From assembly GCA_026724425.1 (NCBI GenBank), contig JAIUCV010000089.1, positions 3,348,001 through 3,412,000 of the forward strand: DNA of 64,000 bases, written 5' to 3'. This document shows, one piece after another, positions 12,242-24,387 of this stretch. The notes beneath the pieces are model-generated. The model searched no databases. It was not told the origin of the DNA and worked only from the letters and a program-made list of their open reading frames with translations. The translations under genes were made by a program, and so were the position numbers. Source of the DNA: Erythrophleum ivorense (lineage: Eukaryota; Streptophyta; Magnoliopsida; Fabales; Fabaceae). The first letter of the stretch is position 1. The number at the start of each line of letters is the position of its first letter.

Positions 12242-14440
12242 TAATTTGTAACATATAAAAAATTACAAATGTTTAATATTATTTGTATAACAAATGTATA
12301 TATTTATTAAAAGTTTCATATTATTAGCCTAACTTGGTTAAAGAAAGTTTTGAATATATAAATATATATAATGCTATAGTATAACTACACTTTTATTTAT
12401 ATCATAAATTGTATATTATTTTCCCTTTTCCTTTAAACTGTGACCAAAATATAAATACAAAAATTTGTATATAGGAGAAAAAAAGAAAAACTTATTGTTA
12501 ATGGCAAAAGGAGAAAAAAAAAACAAAGAAAAAGAAAAGAAAAAGATAATAGAGAAAACAAACAAAGGATGATTGAATGAGACTTTCTATTGCAGCGCAG
12601 TTGGAAATTGTCCAACCATCATTTGGTAGTTAGAGACATATTCCAACTACATTGCAGTAAGAAATTTTTGACTACTGCAATTGTAATTTCTCATTTTACT
12701 TGACAATTATGATAGGTGATACAAAATTTTATTATTTCAATGGTTAGATGAGATTTTTGTTAGTATATTTTATAATTTTTATAAAAAATGTTTAATTCAC
12801 ATAAAAAAACTAATAATAAAGCTAAATTTTCGAACAGCATAATCTATAAAACAAATTTTGGTTTGCCTATATAAGAACAAATAAATAGTTAAATACTTTC
12901 TATTAGTAATACTTGATAACATGACAGATAATTGAGTTACGTAAGCCATAGAACTACATTTAATTAATACAAGTTGTAACAGTAAAGCAATAAAAATAGA
13001 GCTGTACCAAGGCGAAAGATTTTTAGAATGGTGTCGAAGGTTGAGAAGATGAATAATATTAAATGGAAAAAAGAACAAATAAATATATAATAGGGTAAAA
13101 ATATTAATATATTTTCATTTAAAAGATGGCAGATAAAAATGGTGCGGTCTAGAGCATACAATATACCTTCTTTTTGTCTCAATTTTCATTTTTTTATTAT
13201 TGACACGTATCAAACAAATTTTAATAAAAGAATCCGTCCGTTGTTATACCAAACAAGGCAACAAAGTCAGCATTAAGTGAAAATAAAAATTACCCCATTC
13301 ATTGGATGGGATAATTGGTCACGGGATCGCATCTCGTCACCAAATTCTTTTTTTTTCAAACAAAATTATATATATTAATGTTTAGTTTAATATATATATA
13401 TATATTATATTAATTAAAATATACATTAATTAATATAAATATTAAATACATAAATGTGATATATTTTTTTATTTACTACTTAATATACAATTTTTATTAG
13501 TGTTTACGATTTAATATTTTTATTTTTTTTATAAATTTTAAAAGTAACAAAGAGATAAATGTATTATTTAAAAACATTAATATCATTTAAGTTTACTTAC
13601 TTTAAATTGAGTTAAAAAAATTGATATCCACACATTAAAAAAAAGGTAATAATAGCGTATTTTAATGGGAAAGGTAGTGCCTAGAGGATAGAGACGAGTG
13701 AATTCGTGCAGTATCATATGTTTAGGAGTATTTTATTTTTTTGAATTGCACTTTGAAATAAAAAAATAGATATAATTTCTAAGCATTTGCAATCAAATTT
13801 GTGTACGGATAATTATTAATAAATAATGTGTAAAAAACTTTCAAAAATTAAATTTATATTTTTAAGATTAAAAAATTAGATAATTAAAGTATTAATTTTT
13901 GAAAATTAAATCGTATATTTCTAAGATTAAAAAACTAAACAATTAAAACAAATATTTTTTAAGAACACAAACTAAATTCCTTTTAATTTTTTTATAGTCC
14001 ATCATCTTTACATAGTAAATATATGTTATTAATATTTTATATTAAATAGCAAATAAAAATATATATTAAATGTACATATATATATTTATTAAACTAAAAA
14101 TTACTTTATATATATATATATACACATACATAAATTTCATTTAAAATTGATATAATTTTTTAGAAAAAATTAAGGAAACTGAAAAAAGATACTCTATGTT
14201 CTTTTTTTTTTCTTTATAAATAATTACTGAATGCAGACTTACCAAATCCTTGTTTAGTACAAATAAAAATATCTGGTATATCCTGTGACCAATGTTTTTA
14301 TAATTTTTTTTAAAAATGCAATGCGGCTTACTTTGTGTTTTTATTAAGAATTTTAAAAAATTAAATATCATAATTAATTATTTTTGCAATTGAGCATTGT
14401 AGCTAATAATTTTGAATACGTAACATAGTGCCAAAAAGCC

Positions 14441-14450
14441 TGAAGAAATC
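14441..14450 (+). repeat. 10-bp target-site duplication, right copy
   Basis: TGAAGAAATC, identical to 11366-11375. Confidence 0.85.
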
Positions 14451-14600
14451 TCTTGCCAATCTTCAAAGCTCAGTTACATCTTGCAGCCATTGCCCATCTT
14501 CAGTTATAAGGCTAACAATTTTGTTATGCTTCCATCTAACAATAGTGGAAGAATGAAAGTATCTACTGTAGGATCAAGCTATACACTATAATTCTTTTTC

Positions 14601-15274
14601 ATGTCATTTCCAGACTCCTCAAGAATAGGGCGCTTATGATGACGCGAGAGAGAGTTTTTAAACGTATGTCTTTCAAATGGTGCATTTTAATGAATTAAAT
14701 GTATTAATATAATTAGTAATTTTTTATCATATGAGTAATGATTTTGCAATGTACTAATAATGTTTAACTAATATTTTAATAACAATTTATAATTATCAGT
14801 GTCTTAAACAAATATTATTTGTACAATTAAAAGATTTTACTAATTAGATTGATGCACTAAATGCACGATTAAATTTGCCTAATTTTATTTCACTGTTTGC
14901 TAATTAAGAAGCCAAAGATAATCTTTTCTTTTGATTTTTTTCAAAATAAAAGGAAAAAAAAATTCTCCCTAAAATAATTTAAAAATCCATACAACAATAT
15001 ATATATACTCAATTCTTTATATTTTTATTGTTAAAATTTTTAATTAAAACATAACAAGTATATAATTTTTATAAATAACTAGATAATTTTTTAATTAATT
15101 TATATACTTATTATATTTAAATTGAGATACGCAATAATAAAAATACAAATATCTGTTGTTTCAAATGTGGTTGGTTATATTAGATCTCCCACCCACCCTC
15201 AAGTCACAACTAGAATTAGTTAGCCATCCACTCGACCCAAGGCATGGGATAGTTGATGTTGTTAGCAAGTAAGC
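14601..15274. other. AT-rich intergenic DNA
   Basis: AT-rich sequence with short TA runs. About 15170-15260 is more GC-balanced but has no recognisable coding content. Confidence 0.5.
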
Positions 15275-16170
15275 CTTGTTTGATATGACAATGGAAACTG
15301 AGAAGGAAAGAGAATCCGTTGAAAAAATATGTTTGATATACGTCAATCATAAGAAATGAAATTCGATATGAAATTCTGTGCATTTTCTCAATCTTTTTCA
15401 CGCTCATTTTCAAATGGAAATACATTTATTTTTTTACCCCATCATACAAATTTTCACATGAAAATATATTTATTATTTTTAACTAATTACAAAGTTAAAA
15501 AAAATATTTTCATAATTTTTAATTAATTATGAAAAAATAAAATTAATAATATTTAATATTAAAAATAATAAATTATATAAAAAAACTGATTGAATTTTAA
15601 ATGACATAAGTCAAAATTGTCAGGAAACAATGTTTTAAAAATTTTTGACTGAATTTTAGTTTAAAATTAGTATTTTTAATTGAGTTTGTAATTTTTAACT
15701 GAAAATTAAAATTAGTAAAAAAAATTTGACTAAATTTCAATCGAAAAACAATGTCGACTAAATTTTAGTTGAAAATTGTCTTAACTAAATTTAAGTCAAA
15801 ACTGATTTCCGATTGAATTTTCAATTGCAAATCTTCAACTAAATTAATTAATTAATTATATTATTATTTTTCTTCTAAAACAATTTATTATTTTATTGTA
15901 TATATTAATAAACATTAAATTAATATATGTAAAATATTAAAATAAATAATTATATATATATTTTAGAAAATTTATTTTTTAGGAAGATAAGAGTATTTTT
16001 GTCATTTTATTTTTTTCATTTTCCATTCCATTCTACTTTTATCCTACCAAATACTCTAATACAGACATATTCTTTTTCTTTTTTCACTCATACCAAACAA
16101 AATTTTTTATTACATTCTATTCATCTTTCCATTTCTATTTCCATCACCAAAAAACTCTTAATCAAATGAG
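15275..16170. mobile_element. Probable hAT-like non-autonomous element
   Basis: The left end reads CTTGTTTGATATG, and the right end in reverse complement reads CTCATTTGATTAAG, giving short imperfect inverted termini. The inner-right part (reverse complement TTTGGTGATGGAAATAGAAATG) matches the left part of the element at 11591-13218. The interior is AT-rich and repeats motifs such as ACTAAATTTYAGTYRAAA. There is no transposase. Confidence 0.4.
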
Positions 16171-16730
16171 ACCGTAGTTTTTCATTTGCAAAATCAACTA
16201 ATTAGGTGTAAATGCCTTTTTTTAAATTTATTAAAAAAAACTCTTAGCAATTATGACCTTTTTTAGATTTAGACCATTCTATTCTTTTCTTATTAATCCC
16301 ATTTATAAAAATGTCACTTCAAATTTATCACAGTTTTTTTGGCTTAACACTCATTCATCATTCATCTGGATACAATACATAACAGAATTTGAAATAAAAT
16401 CTCCATTATTTAGCTATCAGAAAAATAAATAAAAGGATTTAAATTCTAAAAGATAATAGTTAAAAGGAAAAAATTTTTATTGAGAAAGAACTTCCTAATG
16501 ACTAAAATTTAAAAAAATATTATTTTCTTTATTTTTATGGATTGTCATATGCTCTGAATATATCTTTCAAAAACCAGCTGCATATTGCTGACTAGAGTCA
16601 ACTCATTTGACCAAAAGGATAAGATAATAAAAGTTTTGTAATCACTCGTGCCATTCCGTATGCCTTGTCCCTACAAGGATCCTTGCACCAAAGTACTGGA
16701 CAAGGCGCTAGAAGTTAGGCAGATGTAACA

Positions 16731-16963
16731 GCCCGTTTGGTACACAGAAAGTTAGGTATGAAAATGAAAAAGAAAAAGAAAAAAATAATTTTATAGATAA
16801 AAAATTACTGAAATATCCTTACTTTTAATGATTAGATAATAATTAAATAATAATTGATAGATAATATTAAATAATAATTGAATAATAATTAAAAGGGTAA
16901 AATTAGAATTTCCCTTAACTTTCCTTTTCCTTTTCCGTTTCCCACCGGATACCAAACATGCCG
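16731..16963 (+). mobile_element. MITE, family copy A
   Basis: About 230 bp, bounded by GCCCGTTTGGTA and TACCAAACATGCC. The interior is AT-rich with repeated AATAATTGATAGATAATATT. The element at 51339-51551 is the same family in reverse orientation. I could not define a target duplication with certainty. Confidence 0.7.
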
Positions 16964-17602
16964 TAAATGAGCTTAAAAAGCAATACCAGGCATGTCACTA
17001 ACGCCAACAGTATTGTTAACACACCTAGTACTAGATCAAGAGCGAAGAGGAAAGACGATGGAGGAGTGCCTATATATAGTTTTAAATTCAGAGAATCTAA
17101 ATCCTAAAACATTATCTTCCTAACCATCCCCCCCCCCCCTTCCCAAAAAAAAATAAAAAATCCATACTAATAATATCAAGTTGCTAAATATACGTCGGCA
17201 ATGAATATCTCAGAAAAGTCAGCCGAGACAACCAATACTTAGATGACATATAGCGGGAGATTACTGACTTGTATATGGAATCAGAGAAAGAAGATTTTAC
17301 TTGCATTGAATACTGTCGATGTATCTCCAAGTGCTTCTATGATGCAAATTATTCAATCAAGAAGAACTGCTCCTTCTTGCATAATAAAAATACAAGTGAA
17401 AGAATCCCATGTTTGGATGATATGCCTATTGAAATCGCAACACTCCGCCCATAAGTAGGGCAGGACATAGGTCACAGAGAGCTGTGTAACGAGTCTGTCT
17501 TTTCCAAACCTCATACAAATACAAGGTTAGGCCATGAAATAACAAAACATTGGAGCTCACCTCTGTCTGTCTCTCCCTAACCGAATAGAGTGACGGCCAA
17601 CT
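16964..17602. other. Downstream flank and probable 3' UTR of the oligopeptidase gene
   Basis: Moderate base composition from about 17180 to 17602 fits a minus-strand 3' UTR. A run of C (about 17129-17138) is followed by A-rich sequence. There is no other feature. Confidence 0.4.
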
Positions 17603-20600
17603 CTATCCTGAAGCTGCAACAGGTAATAGGCCATTGTGCCTGAGCAACGCCTCTGGCGATGGTTCTCGGCCACGGAATTTTACAAAGACCTGTATGCAGC
17701 ATCGTTGATATGCTCCAGGCATTAGATAAAAACATCAAGATGCTTAATCCACACAGGATAGCCATATCCATTGAGATGATTCTTAGGAAATCATTTTATT
17801 AACAAACTGCACAAACAGAATAATGATGCGGAGTTCAGATATACCTCCAATGGTGCCTTGCCACCACCAAGAGCAAGAATGGACTCTCGGAACCTCTGAC
17901 CTGTTTCTTTCACGGCCTATGCAAATGCATAATAATGGTCACGGGAAAAAAACGGAACACTATAAACAAATAAGTTTCAAAGTTTTCCATAATGGCTAAC
18001 ATCCAAAATCACAAACATGTTCCTACGTGTAACGATAAGAAACAGTTCCTATCGCCCATTGAGCAAAAGGGAGAACAAAATGAAGTTGAAATGAGAGAAT
18101 AGGCTGAAGAAAGTAGAATATAAAATGCTATTGCCTAAAAGCCTTACACTCTTCGCAGAGCATAATACCCTCCTTACCAGTTACCAGCATAGGAAAAACC
18201 AAAGTCCAAACCATTAGAGTCACAAACACCATAGTTTCAAGACTGCTGTATGAGTGCAAGCAAACCCCATTATTGCCAAGACAGCAAAACTCCAGCTAGT
18301 TTCACCATGTTCTAAATGGGTATTTTTCGCAGACAGTGCAGGAAACTTATTTATAAATGGTTGTCAATTATAAGACTTCATGTTTACCAATGGTAACTTC
18401 AATTAAACCATGATTGCTAATTGTGGTGACAAAATTGTGCACAGCACCGCACAAGGGGCATAACTAAATCCTCCAATGATCTGACAATATGCCATGAGTT
18501 TAACAAATTATGTTATTTGAACAAAAATTTAACAGGCAATAGAAGGAGATGGACCACACTATTTATCTTCCAATGGCTAAAAAAATTAATTTATCTTATT
18601 ACTAAACTCATCAAATGGGAGATTTAGAAGATTAAACACAAAGACAAGTTTCTGAAGCAAGAATCCAATCCTTATCGACAGGGTTTTCAATATAATACCT
18701 TGCTGTCATCCAACCCAGCATCCTCAAACGCAGAGAAAGCATCTGCAGACAACACTTCAGCCCACTGTATAATAGACATATTCACCATAAGATATAATAA
18801 TAAAAGTGGATCACACTGTCAGAGAGCCTTACAACTTCAGAAACGTGCTTCAATATTAAATCAATTCAGAATACCTTGTAACTGTAGTACCCAGCTGCAT
18901 AGCCACCTAACCATCACAAAATCCAGAACATAGACATAAAGTTAGGTTTCAGGGACAAATAACAGAAAATAATAGCAGGGTTTCGAAAATATACAAGAAG
19001 CAGAGCAAACCTGCAAATATATGGCTAAAACTACAAAGGAACCTATCTTCTGGGAATGGAGGAAGCACTTGAGTTCGCTCACAAACTCTCCGGTCAACAT
19101 CATAGATAGATTCTGATCCCCCTGGAACATATCTTGTATGGAGCTCCAAATCTACACTTGCAAATCTTATCTGCAAATCATATTTTACTGGTAACAAATT
19201 AGAAGGCATGTCATGTATTTCAAGACATAACTAATGTAACAAGGACAGTAAGGTCAAAATCAGCATAAAAACTAGGTACACTAGATAAAATATTGAAGCA
19301 TTGCATACAAGCTACGTAGTTTACTAAATAGAACTCAAGGAAATGGCATTATGATAAATGCAATCATAAATTCAATTTTATTAGCATTTTTATTTACAGC
19401 ACTTGTAATCAGTTTAATTACATCCTTCAGACACATAGAACTAGAGACAACCCCCCCCCCCCCAAAAAAAAAAGAGTTCTTCGAATTATAAAGCTAAGCA
19501 ATTGCAACAAGGTATTTGTACTGAAACCCTGTCTTACATAATTTATGACAAGTATGTCTCAGTGTGTGTGGGTGTTGCCTTCACATTCTAAATGGCTGCT
19601 AAAAGTATTATAACTAATCCTGGGAAAAAGAAATTTCCTCCCTGCCCCCAAATAAATAATGAGAAGAGACAGCATAGACTATTCCAGATCCAAAAGAACA
19701 AAAATATTATCCCATAAGAACTGGAAACAAAGGATATATTTCTGTTCCAATTGCACAAATTTTTTTATCATCTTGATGAAGGAAGGAAAAGCCTGGACAA
19801 GTACCGTTCAATGCCATCAAGAACAGGACCAAAAGTTAAATGCTAAATTAATGAGAGTAATAGAAGTAACTTTCAAATGCAAATACAGAAAGTAATAAGC
19901 AGCCAATGTATTGTAATGACCTGTCGAAGACTGAGACTACCAGCACGGAAGGTCCTAGCAGCAACAAGTTTCAAATATACATCTTCAGGGAGACTCTCCC
20001 CAGTTTCGAAGTGCTTTGCAATGCCCATTAAAGTCTCTCTGTAAGGAGCAAAAACATCATAAATGTCAAGATACATGATATTATATTAAAAATAAAATTT
20101 TTATGAAAGTCATTGAAAAGAAAAAAAGAACAAAAAGGGGTTAAACTACAAGTATCAATCTGCAAAAGAAACCACCAGATGGATAAATATAGTGCTAAAA
20201 TGGACCACATCACTGGAAACCTCTTGTCAATAGCCCAATGATTTTCCTCTTCCACCAAAAGATGAAAAGAAAAAAGGAGGTTGATTATAAATCAAGGGCA
20301 TGCAGCACCATGCCTAAGCACAACGAAAAGTTGAAAAGAACTGATTTTTCAGAACTGTTATTTACTTCAATCAAAAGAAGGCCGAAGCACATAATTATAT
20401 TCATTAGGTGTACATCCATGTCCGGTTAACACAATAGTAAGGATTATAGCAATATCCATGAAAGACAAGTATATTAAAATACCATGAACCTATGTTCTTA
20501 ATTACCTATGGTAACACCAGTTTTCCATGAACTGAGAAGGTAATTCAACAGCATCCCACTCTATCCCTCGAATACCAGCAACCAGACCCTCATCTTGCTT

Positions 20601-23600
20601 AGTAAGCATATGTTGAAGTGCATGACCAAATTCATGGAAGACAGTCTCAACCTGAGAAAGAGGAAAGGGAAGAAAAGAACAATTAATTTGTCACCCTATT
20701 ATAAAAACTCACAATATGCTGCTCATTCAACACAATTAGAATTTTAAGAACTCTATTGTATCTCAGTTTAAACTTAATGAGAAGTGAATTTTTATTAGAT
20801 TCAGTTGGTTGCCGTGTGAGTAGTATAACAATTGGCAGAAACATGAGAACATTTAATGGTACGACTTGTTTACTACATGACTTTTCCCAGTTGAATTTTG
20901 AAAACCATATACAAGTCAAAATTTGATTTCAATACAGGCAATTGCTTGGACAAAACAATTCTCTAGAACTTCCCAATCTGCAAGGATATTGATAGAATTA
21001 TTAACAAGATGTAGAATGTAGAACTTTAGTGTTACTAATCAGGGTCAGTTTCATTCAAGTAGACACTATACAGACCTTGGCATAATTGATTTCACCCTCA
21101 TAATTAAGTACTAAAGGTTCCTAAGTTAAGCCTTATGTCCACTAGCCAGATTAAGCCAACAAATTTGACATCCAGCCCATCATTTACATAAGAGGAACAT
21201 TTTTTGACCATTGTTTACTCGAGGAATTTTTTTTTTTCCACAAGAAGTTCAATCTTTGCCATATGTCCTAGTATACAGAGCCAATAGAAAAATAGTGAGA
21301 GAAACCATATGTGTGCATTTTAACCAAATATTAAAGCCTAGGAACTCTTAATGAGTGCCAATATGACAAACTTAATCTAGTCCAGCCTCTAACAAAGAGC
21401 TCAAAATTTTTTAAGTGAATTAAGACCAGACACTCCCAGTGGCAATTAGTGTAGACATCAAGAACATAAATGACAGAATATATATATATATATATACACA
21501 TATATAGCATGGCCTAAGCTGCAGATTTTTTTGTGTTTTACAAATAACTATCACAGCTACACAAGATAAAATAGATAAATACAACAAAAAATGAAATTAC
21601 CTCCCGGAATGTCATTAAACTCGGCTTATCCCCTATAGGTGGTGTTTGATTACACACCATGTGGGCAACAGGCAACCTTATAGTGGTACCATCACGTGAT
21701 AATACACGACTGCGAGCAAGAACTTCATCCATCCATGCACCTTGTCTTTTTTCGGAGGGACGACTATATGGATCAAAATAGAAGTATGCAATAGGACTGC
21801 CCAATGAATCTTTCACACAATAGAACCTAACATCTTTATTCCAGACCTATATATATAAGAATATTCTGAGTCAGAAAATTTAAAATCGATGTTACCCAGC
21901 CAGTAAACAGAACCAAGAATATCTGCCTTTTATTACCAGAGCTAGACCATCAGCTTGCTCAATTTCAATGCCAAAAAGTTTCTTTGCAAGGTTAAAAAGT
22001 CCATCCATAACCTTCGGAAGAGAGAAATATGGACGCAGTTCTTCCTACATGACACAACACCAGAATCTGAGCATTCCAATGTGAATAAAAAGTTTCTCAA
22101 TTACAAAAGAAAGGCTAAAACAAGATCAGAAGTAACAGAACCTTGAAACAGTCTGTTCATTATACAAGGGTGATTAATAGTTTCAGTTGCAAAAGAAAGG
22201 ATGAAACATGATTAAAAGAAACAGAACCTTGAAAGAGTCTATTCATTATTCAATAGAGTAAACAAAGATTAACAAGCCATAAACTACGATTGAGGAAGGT
22301 ACTCATTTATATGGCTGTCATAATAAAAATGACAGATTCTCAACTCTGTTCAACCTGATACCTTCTAGAGAATTCAAATCACCTAGCAAACCACAGACAG
22401 AGTGAGACAATCAAGTGGACCCATAATTTATGAGTCAGGTGGGCCCACCAGATTTTGTCACACTACAATTACATCCTCTGCTGTACTGCCGTTTAGAATT
22501 CACAAGGTACAATAGAACAGATTTGATGAACTTTCCTATAAAAAAACATGCGGAATGGAATTTGAACAGTGTTGCAACCATTCCAAATTTGGTTATTATC
22601 TTGTCTTCCAGTCAATAGTCACCTCACGTCCTCAAAGTGTCCCTTTCACGACAATTTTCTACCTGTGCACCTGCACGTGAGAGAGAGAGAGAGAGAGAGA
22701 GAGAGCAACCTCATTAATGTCAAATTTTGATTCACGAAGCCTCTCACTCCAAAAGCCAATGTCCCAATGTGTCAAATCATCAGCTTCCAATGCACCTTGA
22801 CTTTTGGAGAATTTCTTAAGGTCTTCCAAATCTGCAGGTAAAAAACATACAACACTTATGCTCTTGCATGACAAAAGGAAAGGACTAAAATAATAAAAAT
22901 ATAACAAGTTGCATTGTACAAGAGACAGTCACTTGAAAGGTATATGAAACTTCAAGAAATATCAATATTTAGAATCCTGCACAAAATACATATTTCTTTA
23001 CCCTATCTAGATAAATGACTTTCTTCTCTACCAGCAGAACTATTTGAAACAGAAAACGACAAACTCAGCCATCAACTTGAAGAAATCTATATGCCCACAC
23101 AATACTAAGGAACAGACAAGAACTACATGCTATTTGGAGTATGATCCAAACATCAAATCAGAACATAGGAGACTACCTTGTACTGCAGGATCCCAAGAAG
23201 CTCTACGAAGTTTTTCTAGAAGTTCTTCAGCTTTATCAACAGTGGCCATTTTAGTTGCCATGCTTACCTGTGGGTTACACATTAGCAACCTACAATAGGA
23301 CTCACTATGATCTTAGTATGAAAATATTATACCTCAGCATAGTTATTATAGTTGAGAAGCTTGGCCTTCTCCAACCTAAGCTTTAAAATTTGGTCAATGA
23401 TTTCTGTATTGTCCAAATCTCCACTAGATGCACGTTTTACAAATGCCCGGTAGACTTCCTCTCGCAAAGATCGATTGCGAGCATGTTGCATGACAGCCAT
23501 ATAACTTGGAGCATCCAATGTGATTACCCAGGGCCCATTCTCGGCAGTGGCATTTTCATGCCCCTGCACCACCAATCATATTAGCCCTCAATAAGGCAAC

Positions 23601-24347
23601 CAAGTTCCACAAGTTGCGTGTGGGCAAAAGAGAAAAAAATGGGGGAAAAAAAATTCCACAAGTTGAGGAATAAATTAAAACTCATAACTGAATAACCGAA
23701 TGAGTAATAACATAATATTTCAACAAGATATACCTTAGAAACTGCACTTTGTGCCGCCAATCCAAGAGCTGTAGCAGGTAATCCTTCTATTTCTTTCTTA
23801 TCTGTGATCAACTTTTCAAACTTCTTTGTTGCGTCCAGAACATTCTCCCCAAATTTTTGTGTTAACCTCTCCAGCTCCTGTGGATGAAATCATGGTAAGC
23901 ACAATTAAAACACACACACACACACACAGGTGAAACAGAAATCGTTGACACTTGAAAAGCTTATTTGGTGTGACATCAGTCATTTTACTTCACAGCATCA
24001 TTCAAATAAACTCTAATTATAATGACAGCATATATGGATTGCTATAGTTGCCCCTCAGTGGCAAAAGATCATAAAATTGGAATTTCAATTTTCAACAATT
24101 CTATATGGTCCCTATCCTATCTTCATTTAGATTTTTCATGTTTTTTAGGTGGGACTAGTAATATCAGTTCATGCTGCTTATCTTGTTTACTTGTCAGGCA
24201 TGCATATTCAAATTTTCAAAATATGGCAGATTACAAAGCCATTACCTGAGCTTCCACCATTGTCCGGAAGAAGTTCAGTTGCTTCCATAAAGCAGAGATA
24301 AGGATTTAACCCTAACCTGATGCTAACTTTCTGGAAAGTAATAACAA

Positions 24348-24387
<40 letters not shown>

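Larger units (their letters stand above)
11591..13218. mobile_element. Possible nested TIR element within the Mutator-like element
   Basis: CTTATTTGATACGTG at 11591-11605 is matched by its inverted copy at 13204-13218 with two mismatches. The inside-left sequence (TTTGGTGATAGAAATGGAAA) also occurs, inverted, near the right end of the 15275-16170 element, so both may belong to one hAT-like family. No convincing target duplication was found. Confidence 0.4.
11376..14440. mobile_element. Non-autonomous Mutator-like element (3065 bp) inserted in the LINE
   Basis: Exact 10-bp direct repeats TGAAGAAATC flank it (11366-11375 and 14441-14450). The ends are inverted repeats of about 50 bp: the left starts GGGTTTTTGACAGTG, and the reverse complement of the right starts GGCTTTTTGGCACTATG. 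Both then contain CAAAATTATTAGCTAC or a one-base variant. A 10-bp target duplication with long inverted repeats is typical of the Mutator superfamily. The interior is AT-rich with no transposase-like frame and contains microsatellites and another inverted-repeat pair. Bringing the flanks together at one target copy restores a continuous LINE reading frame, which independently supports the boundaries. Confidence 0.85.
9950..14600 (-). mobile_element. Decayed L1-type LINE, interrupted by a Mutator-like element
   Basis: Remnant of a plant non-LTR retrotransposon ORF2 on the minus strand, with many stops and frameshifts. Reading from high to low coordinates: 14451-14570 encodes the region before the reverse transcriptase (pieces such as NKIVSLITEDGQWLQD). 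Then, after a 3.07-kb insertion, 11365-11150 continues (SFPSLPDEA, DELKDAIFSMASLK). 11100-10850 has the RT blocks (TLLVLISKVDNP, LCDVIYKATTKIIVCRL, ISPNQYSFVP). 10850-10640 carries a motif-A-like KINLEKTYD and a block resembling SPYLF. 10640-10430 and 10160-9950 encode an RNase H-like end (ELWALLMGL, HTFRDGSQVVNALAHLSHSF), split by about 270 bp of AT-rich sequence. Most of the fingers-palm region after motif B is deleted. It cannot be active. Confidence 0.85.
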
